From positions 1-51,812 of the IMG/VR virus record IMGVR_UViG_3300027847_002828: a DNA stretch of 51,812 nucleotides. One strand, 5' to 3'. Below are positions 32,817 through 39,097 of the stretch, in pieces. The notes beneath the pieces were generated by a model. It had not been told where the DNA came from and did not search any database. It saw only the letters and a list, made by a program, of their open reading frames with translations. Position 1 is the stretch's first letter, and each line of letters starts with the position of its first letter. The position numbers and the translations under genes were made by a program. This DNA is from a virus.

Positions 32817-33281
32817 ATGAGCTATAAAGAACGCCGGATGGCCGAACAATATCTGAAGACTGACCTTAGTGAGATACTAGACAAACTTGAGGAATCTTCC
32901 GAAAGGCCTATAGGCCGACGTAACGCTAGGAGTGTTGCTGCCGGGTTTGTAGTAAATCTACAGAACCACATTCAGAACAATTACCCCCCGATAAGTAAGC
33001 CTAAAAGCGACACGGCGAGAGCAACGCACATAACGTGTCCTGATTGTCATGCTATACGTTGCTCTAGTTTCACTCTGGTACAACACATCATGAGCATGCA
33101 CTCCCGCATGATAGGCATTGATTACAACTCACCTAAACACGGCCTGCGCTGCGTATGTGGAAAGACCTTCAAGGGTAAGACGGGGCTAGCTGCACACCTG
33201 TCTTACCAGCACCGAATTGGTACACTAGAGTCTCACTGGGCAACCGGCACCACAACCATGTTCTTGGAAGGAAAGCTATGA
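32817..33281 (+). CDS. Protein with two C2H2-like zinc fingers
   Basis: A 154-residue protein. ITCPDCHAIRCSSFTLVQHI, then MSMHSRM, forms the first Cys2His2 candidate, and LRCVCGKTFKGKTGLAAHLS, then YQHRI, forms a second close to the classical finger (C-x-C variant). The N-terminus is charged and helical (MSYKERRMAEQYLKTDLSEI). Such tandem fingers are uncommon in phage and may bind DNA or RNA. The downstream gene overlaps by ATGA. There is no strong ribosome-binding site. Confidence 0.6.
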   Translation: MSYKERRMAEQYLKTDLSEILDKLEESSERPIGRRNARSVAAGFVVNLQNHIQNNYPPISKPKSDTARATHITCPDCHAIRCSSFTLVQHIMSMHSRMIGIDYNSPKHGLRCVCGKTFKGKTGLAAHLSYQHRIGTLESHWATGTTTMFLEGKL

Positions 33282-33895
33282 CCAAACCAGTATTGACAGA
33301 GGGACACATCCATAGACAGACATCTAGGGATGAGAACGGGAACCACAAACATCTAAAAGGTAAGTGTTGCCCAGTGTGTAAGCAGGGAGCCAACTTCAGA
33401 ATCGACGTGATGCTCCAGGGTTATCTCACTGATGAGGGGCTAGTGGTCTCGAAAGGACAGGAAGACAGCATAGCAGACTACTCCAAAGTCTCCTGTGCTA
33501 ACCGTAACATGGCGGTCGAGGGTGACTGCAAATGGTACGGGTACTACCGTGATATGGAAGTCATGGACACAGAGACGTGGCCTGAGTTCAAGGAGGGAGA
33601 CAGAGTCATCAGTTTCGGATCAAGACAGAACTCTGGCTGGAAACAGACATGGGAGTGTGCTGTCTACGTTGCAAAGCAGAGGCGCAGGGATGGAGTGGTG
33701 ACATGGAGACGTGATGGAGAGCCATTCCTAAGCACCACTAATGTTTCCGTTGCACATAAATACTGTAGTAAGAAGCAGAGGGAGATCGAAGAAGCCGATG
33801 GGGTCAAGCTGAGGATTATGCAGGGCATCAAGCGTGGTACTGTGATTCTCAATTCCGACACCGCTACCGACCACCTGATGAGAGGGGGAGCGTAA
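33278..33895 (+). CDS. Hypothetical protein with CxxC motif
   Basis: A 205-residue protein. GKCCPVCKQGANFRIDVM near residue 30 gives a CxxC pair, with another Cys pair later. The middle contains SIADYSKVSCANRNMAVEGD, and the C-terminus carries a charged helix (KKQREIEEADGVKLRIMQGI). It is coupled to the zinc-finger gene by ATGA. No family recognised. It may act together with that gene. Confidence 0.6.
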   Translation: MTKPVLTEGHIHRQTSRDENGNHKHLKGKCCPVCKQGANFRIDVMLQGYLTDEGLVVSKGQEDSIADYSKVSCANRNMAVEGDCKWYGYYRDMEVMDTETWPEFKEGDRVISFGSRQNSGWKQTWECAVYVAKQRRRDGVVTWRRDGEPFLSTTNVSVAHKYCSKKQREIEEADGVKLRIMQGIKRGTVILNSDTATDHLMRGGA

Positions 33896-33927
33896 GAGAT
33901 AGGGTGATCCCGCCCTTAACGGCGATA

Positions 33928-33955
33928 ACCCTGTGTCCATCAAGATGCACAGGGT
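33928..33955. other. Hairpin-forming region between early genes
   Basis: ACCCTGTG (33928-33935) pairs with CACAGGGT (33948-33955), with a possible extension in the 12-base loop. It lies in a 227-base gap (33896-34122) with no recognised gene. No T-run follows on either strand, so a terminator is unlikely. Confidence 0.45.
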
Positions 33956-34122
33956 GCGTAGCCAGGGGATCGGTATGCTCAGAGAGCCGTGGGAAGAACC
34001 TTCTGCTAAGGAGCCAGAGGGTCGCGTCATTGAAACAGTGGCGTGCTTTCCGAGACTGACACCACCACAGTCTGCCTGATCCTGAGCGGTGGATTTTATA
34101 CACAATATTCTAAGGACGACTG

Positions 34123-34479
34123 ATGTATCACACTGAAATGCAAGCGTGCCAACACAGCCTTCTATGTGCAGCTCAGTTAGCAAGGGATCATATTGCCATG
34201 CATGTAGGCCTCACTCGGCCTGACCTGCCAGACATGGAGGTTCTGAAAGTACTCGGCAAGCTGGACACTGCCATCCAGAACATGACTATGCCCGGTCTGC
34301 GGCCAGAGGAGATGCAGCACTGGGATGAGTATGAGGAGTTCCCTGTAGCAGACTGGAGGGAGGAGGTTGTGAACGACAATACCCGCATGGGGTATCACGA
34401 GTGGGCTGACTGCGCTGAGGCAGTCCGTGACGAGGAGGAGTATGACAAGGAACAGACTACAACAGAGGAGGAGGTCTAA
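34123..34479 (+). CDS. Hypothetical acidic protein
   Basis: A 118-residue protein starting MYHTEMQACQHSLLCAAQLA, with AAGGA seven bases upstream. The second half is very acidic (EEMQHWDEYEEFPVADWREE; the tail is mostly Glu). Similar acidic early proteins may sequester host DNA-binding proteins, but nothing here proves it. Family unknown. Confidence 0.6.
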   Translation: MYHTEMQACQHSLLCAAQLARDHIAMHVGLTRPDLPDMEVLKVLGKLDTAIQNMTMPGLRPEEMQHWDEYEEFPVADWREEVVNDNTRMGYHEWADCAEAVRDEEEYDKEQTTTEEEV

Positions 34480-34481
34480 GT

Positions 34482-34709
34482 ATGAGAGGCACACAACCAA
34501 AGCACCCGGATGTCTACGTCCCACTGAATGGTGAGGACGGCAACGCCTTTGCAATACTGGGTCGGGTCACTCAAGCCTTGAAGAGTGCTGGTGTATCCCG
34601 TGAGGAGATCAAAGCGTTCCGCCTGGAGGCAACGTCTGGTGACTACAACAACCTGCTGCAAGTTGTCCTGTCATGGATCAACGAGGGCGGCGAAGAGGAG
34701 GACGAGTGA
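34482..34709 (+). CDS. Conserved small protein of phage and actinobacterial type
   Basis: A 75-residue protein. HPDVYVPLNGEDGNAFAILG, then RVTQALKSAGV, EEIKAFRLEATSGDYNNLLQ and WINEG matches a small family that I recall from phages and bacteria of many groups. It is a single acidic helical domain with a Glu-rich end. A strong AGGAGG site precedes ATG 34482. Its stop shares TGATG with the recombinase start. Function unknown despite wide distribution. Confidence 0.7.
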   Translation: MRGTQPKHPDVYVPLNGEDGNAFAILGRVTQALKSAGVSREEIKAFRLEATSGDYNNLLQVVLSWINEGGEEEDE

Positions 34710-35491
34710 TGCCGAAGGTTTGTGCCTACCTGCGTGTCAGCAAGGACGAACAGAGCCTCAACGGCGAGTCTCTGGATGATCAGGCTGCAAGGTCTACGGC
34801 ATACTTCGATCTTCTCAAGACCATGCCCACTTCAGACTCCGGTCTGGAGTGGGGAGGGTTCTTCTTTGAGAAGGGAGAGAGTGCGTGGAAGACTAGGCTC
34901 GTTGATCGTGAGGAGGGACGTCGGCTCAACAAGATCCTTGAGCGTGACGATCACATTGTATTCCTTCGGATGGACAGAGCCTTCCGATCAGTGCAGGACT
35001 TCACGACAACGCTCCCGATGTGGGAGCAGCGTGGGATTACGATTCACTTCATCGACCAGTCCGTGAACCTGTCCACGCCGAACGGAAAGTTCTTCGCAAA
35101 CGTACTCGTTGCTGTGGCACAGTGGGAGAGCGACATCAAGAGTCTGCGTAACAGGGAGGCTGCCGCCAAGCGTAAGTCCGAGGGAAGGATGAACACACGT
35201 CAGCCGCCAATAGGTTACATGGCAGTAGGGAAGCGTAACGTACTGGTCAAAGACCCTGCCCAGATAGCCATCATGCGTCTCATATTCTTCATGAGGACCA
35301 AGAATGGCTACAGCTACGACCTCATCAGTGACAAGGTTGAGGAACTACTGTCCCAACGGGACGGCAGAGTCTTCCGCCGACGCAACGGGTTCGATGGCTC
35401 ACGTCCTTGGCCAAGAGACAGGGTGCGCAAGGCGTACCACAGGTACGAGAAGATCGTTGCGTCCGACGAGCCTGTCTACACGGAGAGGTAG
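34709..35491 (+). CDS. Serine recombinase (resolvase/invertase type)
   Basis: A 260-residue enzyme of the serine recombinase family. VCAYLRVSKDEQSLNGESLD gives the catalytic Ser in LRVS, and FLRMDRAFRSVQDF holds the conserved arginine motif. It then continues through NGKFFANVLVAVAQWESDIK (the long helix) into a short DNA-binding part. It is much shorter than typical phage serine integrases, so it may be an invertase or resolvase, or an integrase of a reduced class. The start shares TGATG with the upstream gene. Confidence 0.85.
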   Translation: MPKVCAYLRVSKDEQSLNGESLDDQAARSTAYFDLLKTMPTSDSGLEWGGFFFEKGESAWKTRLVDREEGRRLNKILERDDHIVFLRMDRAFRSVQDFTTTLPMWEQRGITIHFIDQSVNLSTPNGKFFANVLVAVAQWESDIKSLRNREAAAKRKSEGRMNTRQPPIGYMAVGKRNVLVKDPAQIAIMRLIFFMRTKNGYSYDLISDKVEELLSQRDGRVFRRRNGFDGSRPWPRDRVRKAYHRYEKIVASDEPVYTER

Positions 35492-35865
35492 TCTTCGGCA
35501 TGACCGAGGGCTACCATCTCCTGGTTCAGGTTGACCAGTGTGCCGTCAGGCTTACGCTTGCCGATGATCTCTATAAGCCAGCGACCATACTTGCCAGAAG
35601 CGTCCATATCGTTTTTGGAACTCTGCTTGTGAGTCTTCACCGAGTGTGACCACATCTCTGTGGACAGTGAATACTTGTTCAGCAGATTCGTCAACGCTAT
35701 CTTGGCCCGCTTGCCCTCATCGGTCTTCATCTCCTGTGCGTTGATCGCATAGAGCCTTGCCTTCATGCGGAAGGCTATGCCAAAGCCGCAGTCAACGATG
35801 ACCTCCACGCTGTCTCCGTCGATCACTCTCATGATCTGAGCGTTGTAGACGTATCGTGTTTTCAT
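35476..35865 (-). CDS. Staphylococcal nuclease-like protein
   Basis: A 129-residue protein. YNAQIMRVIDGDSVEVIVDC, then RMKARLYAINAQEM, EGKRAKIALTNLLNKY and KYGRWLIEI, then LNQEMVALGHAEDYL, is the SNase pattern (DGD metal site, R-x-x-x-I, and R in KYGR). It would cut DNA or RNA with Ca2+. Its C-terminus overlaps the end of the recombinase gene on the other strand by 16 bases. No signal peptide is seen. It may degrade host nucleic acids or help lysis. Confidence 0.8.
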   Translation of the reverse strand: MKTRYVYNAQIMRVIDGDSVEVIVDCGFGIAFRMKARLYAINAQEMKTDEGKRAKIALTNLLNKYSLSTEMWSHSVKTHKQSSKNDMDASGKYGRWLIEIIGKRKPDGTLVNLNQEMVALGHAEDYLSV

Positions 35866-36341
35866 GGCTCCACCGTAGCCTTGATCTGGCCTTCGACTGA
35901 TTCGATCAGCAAATCGAACTCTATCGGCGTGACTTTTGTATCACCAGGGGCCAGGGGTTTGGACGACTCCACGTTTCCAGGAGGAGGTGGGGTTTGGACG
36001 ACGTTGTTTACAGCCCCTCCGGTGGATGCGTCAGCGAGCATCTGCATCCCCACAGTTCCAAGTCCACCGGCTCCGAGCAAACTTGCGGCCAACAGTGCGC
36101 CCTTGAGCAGGCCGCCGTTGTTATGAACGACGGTGTTGCTGGCTGGATGAGATGGATATGTTCCCACGTCTATATCTCCCAGACCCATGGCCATCGCTTC
36201 CGACTTCCTTCTTATCTTCAGTCGGTGTTCAACGTCATGTGTCCAAAGATTCGACAGCAGCGACCGAGCTTCGCGTGCTGATGATGCCGTCTTCGTCACT
36301 TCCGCTATGCAGTCGTGGTGTGGTGGGCTGCTCTCCGTCAT
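35862..36341 (-). CDS. Membrane-linked hypothetical protein
   Basis: A 159-residue protein. The N-terminal half is polar; residues about 76-100 (GLLKGALLAASLLGAGGLGT) form one membrane or glycine-rich hydrophobic segment. The C-terminal half is Pro-rich, then acidic. A strong GAGAGGAG precedes ATG 36341, so this start is kept although it overlaps the next gene by 107 bases. It lies in a small-membrane-protein cluster near a secreted protease and may be part of a lysis unit. Confidence 0.55.
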   Translation of the reverse strand: MTESSPPHHDCIAEVTKTASSAREARSLLSNLWTHDVEHRLKIRRKSEAMAMGLGDIDVGTYPSHPASNTVVHNNGGLLKGALLAASLLGAGGLGTVGMQMLADASTGGAVNNVVQTPPPPGNVESSKPLAPGDTKVTPIEFDLLIESVEGQIKATVEP

Positions 36342-36513
36342 TGGTGTCTCCTCTCACCCAGTCCACCATGGCCATATCCAGCGCGTGGAGGCTTTCCATC
36401 GTGCGACTGCTCTGCTCACCGACGCGCAGGCATGCCGTCACCGCTTCGATCAAAAGACCACGGTCGTCAAGATCGACTAACCGCTCTGCCTCCACACGCA
36501 ACTCATCATCCAT
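36235..36513 (-). CDS. Small helical hypothetical protein
   Basis: A 92-residue acidic protein. The N-terminal 60 residues (MDDELRVEAERLVDLDDRGL ... ALDMAMVDWVRG) have a clear amphipathic helix pattern, and the rest is Ser/Thr-rich. The end overlaps the neighbouring gene by 107 bases, so the C-terminal part is less secure. No family recognised. Confidence 0.5.
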   Translation of the reverse strand: MDDELRVEAERLVDLDDRGLLIEAVTACLRVGEQSSRTMESLHALDMAMVDWVRGDTNDGEQPTTPRLHSGSDEDGIISTRSSVAAVESLDT

Positions 36514-36550
36514 GCCCTAACCCCTGCCTGGCAAAACAGTCTAGGGCAGA

Positions 36551-36751
36551 CTAACCGGCGTTGATGGGTGCTTCACGGTGCATGATCTGCCGGATGGCTG
36601 CTGCCTGTACCGGATCAGTCTCGGCGTGCAGCTTGAGCATCACGCGATCAAGGATCGCCATGAAGTTCGTACTGGCGTCCGACTGGCGTGCCAGACGTTC
36701 GCCACTTGCTGCCGTCAACAACTCTTGCAGGTTCACATTTCCTTCGGCCAT
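36551..36751 (-). CDS. Small helical hypothetical protein (66 aa)
   Basis: A 66-residue protein, all helix by appearance (NLQELLTAASGERLARQSDA ... VMLKLHAETDPVQAAAIRQI). It shares TAATG with the protease stop and is probably translated with it. No signal, membrane or catalytic motif is visible. It may be an accessory to the protease unit. Confidence 0.6.
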   Translation of the reverse strand: MAEGNVNLQELLTAASGERLARQSDASTNFMAILDRVMLKLHAETDPVQAAAIRQIMHREAPINAG

Positions 36752-37722
36752 TACTTAGTCTCCCGTGGAACCAGACGCAGGCGTACCCGCGCCTTGAAGC
36801 TGGATGTCCAATCTTCAAGATGAGACAGCCGTCTAGTGATGTCAGTCGTGTTGGCATCGGCTCCATCCTTGCCGCCTTTTCCAGCCGGACCAGCAGGCCC
36901 GACCAGCTTATCTTTGTTCAGCTCAAAAAGTTTGAGAAAATCCAGCTCAGGTGTTACGTCGCCCTTAACCCTGGTGCCCGGCAGCCCTTCGAGCACGGCG
37001 ATGCGTGCCTGCATGGCCTCGACAGTTTTCTCAAGCCTCTCGATAGCCTCAGCCATCTTGTTGTCGCTGCCCAGCCTGTCTGGACGGTCGTAACCTTTCA
37101 GGAACTTGGCCAGTTGGCTTGGTGTGGAGGCGTATGCCTCCGTGTCCTTGTCGCTACCATGGGAGATGACACCCACCAGTTCACCGGCCTTGTTGAATAC
37201 CCCGCCACCACTGTCACCGTTCCCGAACTTCCCCTCCTTCACGGAGTAGTGGGCACGGAGAACCTTGAGGTTGCTGGGAGTGGTGGTCCCGAGATAGCTA
37301 AAAATCTTGGGACGAAGCGTCTTACCCGCCCGGAACCCGTAAGCCCTGACGGACACCTCTTTCCGGGGTAACGACGACCCAACCCCCCCAGGAGCCGACG
37401 ACAAATTTGTAACTTTGGGTGACGGATCTGTCACCACGAACAACGCCATGTCGAGATGCTTGTCAACGCGGACCCACTTGGCTGCGTACTGTGTGCCATG
37501 TCGGTCATAGACATCGACGGTCTTTCCGACCTCTGCTCCACCGTGTGCCACGCTGAGTCCGACCGTCGCGTCACCCACGCGGACAATCGTGCCGGAACAA
37601 CCAGCCACCCGAACACTGGCGTTCTCTGCCCTTACCCCAGCCAGGCACCAGGGGGTTTCGGCAGTGGCCAAAGCCACGCAGATAGCCAGTGCTGCCAAGG
37701 TTTTCCGTTTCCGTACCACCAT
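36751..37722 (-). CDS. Secreted trypsin-like serine protease with collagen-like segment
   Basis: A 323-residue protein. A signal peptide is clear: basic MVVRKRK, then hydrophobic LAALAICVALATA, with probable cleavage near residues 25-32. The S1-type triad is His 60 (LSVAHGG), Asp 91 (KHLDMALF) and Ser 171 (GNGDSGGGVF). After the protease domain come a coiled coil (IERLEKTVEAMQARIAVLEG) and a short collagen-like run (GPAGPAGKGGKDGAD, residues 275-289). It has its own promoter. It may cleave envelope proteins for lysis or act on competing phage or host proteins. Role inferred. Confidence 0.85.
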   Translation of the reverse strand: MVVRKRKTLAALAICVALATAETPWCLAGVRAENASVRVAGCSGTIVRVGDATVGLSVAHGGAEVGKTVDVYDRHGTQYAAKWVRVDKHLDMALFVVTDPSPKVTNLSSAPGGVGSSLPRKEVSVRAYGFRAGKTLRPKIFSYLGTTTPSNLKVLRAHYSVKEGKFGNGDSGGGVFNKAGELVGVISHGSDKDTEAYASTPSQLAKFLKGYDRPDRLGSDNKMAEAIERLEKTVEAMQARIAVLEGLPGTRVKGDVTPELDFLKLFELNKDKLVGPAGPAGKGGKDGADANTTDITRRLSHLEDWTSSFKARVRLRLVPRETK

Positions 37723-37729
37723 GACCCAC

Positions 37730-37759
37730 AGTCTAGTACTACCCTAGACCGTGTGTCAA
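37730..37759 (-). promoter_or_regulatory. Candidate promoter of the protease gene, near-leaderless
   Basis: On the minus strand TTGACA (37759-37754), an 18-base spacer and TAGACT (37735-37730) lie just before ATG 37722. The start codon falls about seven bases after the -10 box, so the transcript may have little or no leader. No Shine-Dalgarno site is seen. Confidence 0.55.
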
Positions 37760-37953
37760 CTCTTGTCCTTTCCGTTCGCAAGTTTCCGTTTGACGACCTC
37801 GAATCCCCCGGCCAGAAGCATAAGTTCGACGATGGTCTTGACCTCTGTCTCGTCAAAGGCATTGGAGTTGAGGTAGAGAAAGATCGTGATCCCGGCGAAC
37901 ACTACGATCAGCCGGACGATTGACCAGATGGGGTGTTCTGTGTCGCGTGGCAT
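37756..37953 (-). CDS. Small membrane protein, holin-like
   Basis: A 65-residue protein. Residues about 9-27 (IWSIVRLIVVFAGITIFLYL) are a membrane helix. A second weaker hydrophobic helix (TIVELMLLAGGFEVV) and a Lys-rich tail follow. The size and helix pattern fit small holins, and the next gene downstream is the secreted protease. AAGGAG precedes ATG 37953. Holin identity is inferred, not proven by motif. Confidence 0.5.
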   Translation of the reverse strand: MPRDTEHPIWSIVRLIVVFAGITIFLYLNSNAFDETEVKTIVELMLLAGGFEVVKRKLANGKDKS

Positions 37954-37963
37954 GATAACTCCT

Positions 37964-38045
37964 TGCTACAATGGATGCACTCCCAGACATCAGAGGGATC
38001 TCACGGTCTGGGACAGGCGAGCCACGGACGGCTCGCTGATTTTTT
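37964..38045 (+). ncRNA. Candidate small RNA with promoter and terminator
   Basis: An extended -10 box TGCTACAAT lies at 37964-37972 on the + strand. From about 37980 the sequence folds into TCCCAGAC (37981-37988)/GTCTGGGA (38006-38013). A GC-rich terminator follows: GCGAGCC (38017-38023)/GGCTCGC (38030-38036), then TTTTTT at 38040-38045. It runs opposite to the adjacent leftward genes and would make an RNA of about 65 bases. No clear -35 box is seen. The call rests on structure only. Confidence 0.55.
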
Positions 38046-38152
38046 ATAACAGACGGCGTGATGACGCAACTCGCCAGGGACCTGGTGAGTAACGTCGTCC
38101 AAAAGTGACCGCCACGACAGGGGTTTGGGCGACGAAATTCTCCACTTTTTTT

Positions 38153-38359
38153 TCACGAAGTCTTCCACACGCTCTCTTGTGCCAGGTCTGTGATAAAGTC
38201 TTCTGCCCAGCAGTTGAGTTCCCACAATTCATTCTTCGTCACCGAACGACCTTCAAACTTGGCCGAGTCGATACAAGCTGAGATAAACGTCGGGGCCTCT
38301 GCTGGTACAACGTCGATAAGCTCGATGTCGGTGAGCTTACTTGGCTCTAGCATCTTCAT
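38153..38359 (-). CDS. Small acidic hypothetical protein
   Basis: A 68-residue protein, acidic and helical (PSKLTDIELIDVVPAEAPTF ... KNELWELNCWAEDFITDLAQ). AAGGAAACG lies before ATG 38359. Family not recognised. It lies between two membrane-protein genes in the leftward block. Confidence 0.55.
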   Translation of the reverse strand: MKMLEPSKLTDIELIDVVPAEAPTFISACIDSAKFEGRSVTKNELWELNCWAEDFITDLAQESVWKTS

Positions 38360-38392
38360 TGTACGTTTCCTTGCGTGTGTTACGGTACGGTT

Positions 38393-38692
38393 TTATCGGA
38401 AATACGCGAGGCAAACGCCAGCCTGAATCAGACCGACTGCTAGCCACACGACCCTCCAGCCCTTGATATTGCGACGTTCGATCTCAAACATCGCGGTCAA
38501 CGCGACACCAAGACCGGCAGCCTTTGTTGCAACCAGCCCCTCGACGCCTGCAAGATCTATGATTGCAACGCAGAGTGGGTTCAGTTCCACGTCACGCAGA
38601 AACTCTGCATCCTGCACGCAGAAGTAACTGTCTGCTGACGTTCCGATTATTACCAAGGCTATTGGCCAGAGCCTTTTGATTCTGTTGAGCAT
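38393..38692 (-). CDS. Small membrane protein, three hydrophobic segments
   Basis: A 99-residue protein. Hydrophobic segments: residues about 9-19 (WPIALVIIGTS), a middle segment (VELNPLCVAIIDLAGVEGLV) and a final segment (WRVVWLAVGLIQAGVCLAYF). The E-L-N-P motif and layout resemble small membrane proteins of the DUF5658 type, in my memory. GGAG lies nine bases before ATG 38692. It could contribute to lysis or superinfection control. Confidence 0.55.
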   Translation of the reverse strand: MLNRIKRLWPIALVIIGTSADSYFCVQDAEFLRDVELNPLCVAIIDLAGVEGLVATKAAGLGVALTAMFEIERRNIKGWRVVWLAVGLIQAGVCLAYFR

Positions 38693-39048
38693 GAGACTTT
38701 CTCCACGGTTAGCACAACCCTCGGATCAGTCTTGCTGACGCTGAACTCAACAGGCAAGTAGGTAACCTTGTTGTCGTCGCTGAGTATTCCCGCATCGACA
38801 AGACCGTCGATGGCTGATTTGAGGCTTCACAACCCGTTGTCAGGATCACGACGACGCTTATCTTTGTGGAAGAATTCTATGCGCACCATGGCTGCGGACC
38901 AAGGTTCATCTGGAGCAACCATCCTGCCCATCTCCCCGGACAGGGAGCGGTATCCTCTGACGGCAGACGCCTTCTGCATGTAATGCACCCTTGCGTTAGG
39001 GGAACATTCCCCTGGTGGCAACGGTAGCACTACGCGAACCCTGTCCAT
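38659..39048 (-). pseudogene. rusA: RusA-like Holliday junction resolvase interrupted by in-frame TGA
   Basis: Codons 1-73 give MDRVRVVLPLPPGECSPNAR, then VHYMQKASAVRGYRSLSG and RIEFFHKDKRRRDPDNGL, the RusA pattern with metal-binding DPDN. TGA at 38829-38827 then stops the frame. In the same frame, SLKSAIDGLVDAGIL, then SDDNKVTYLP and DPRVVLTVEK continue to TAG at 38659, giving about 130 codons, the normal RusA length. The stop separates DPDN from the conserved Lys and Asp, so a truncated enzyme should be inactive. Nonsense mutation, sequence error and readthrough are all possible. Confidence 0.8.
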
Positions 39049-39097
39049 GTCTAAACCCCTCAGAATACTGTCTTCGGGTGGCCCATTATACCAGCGA

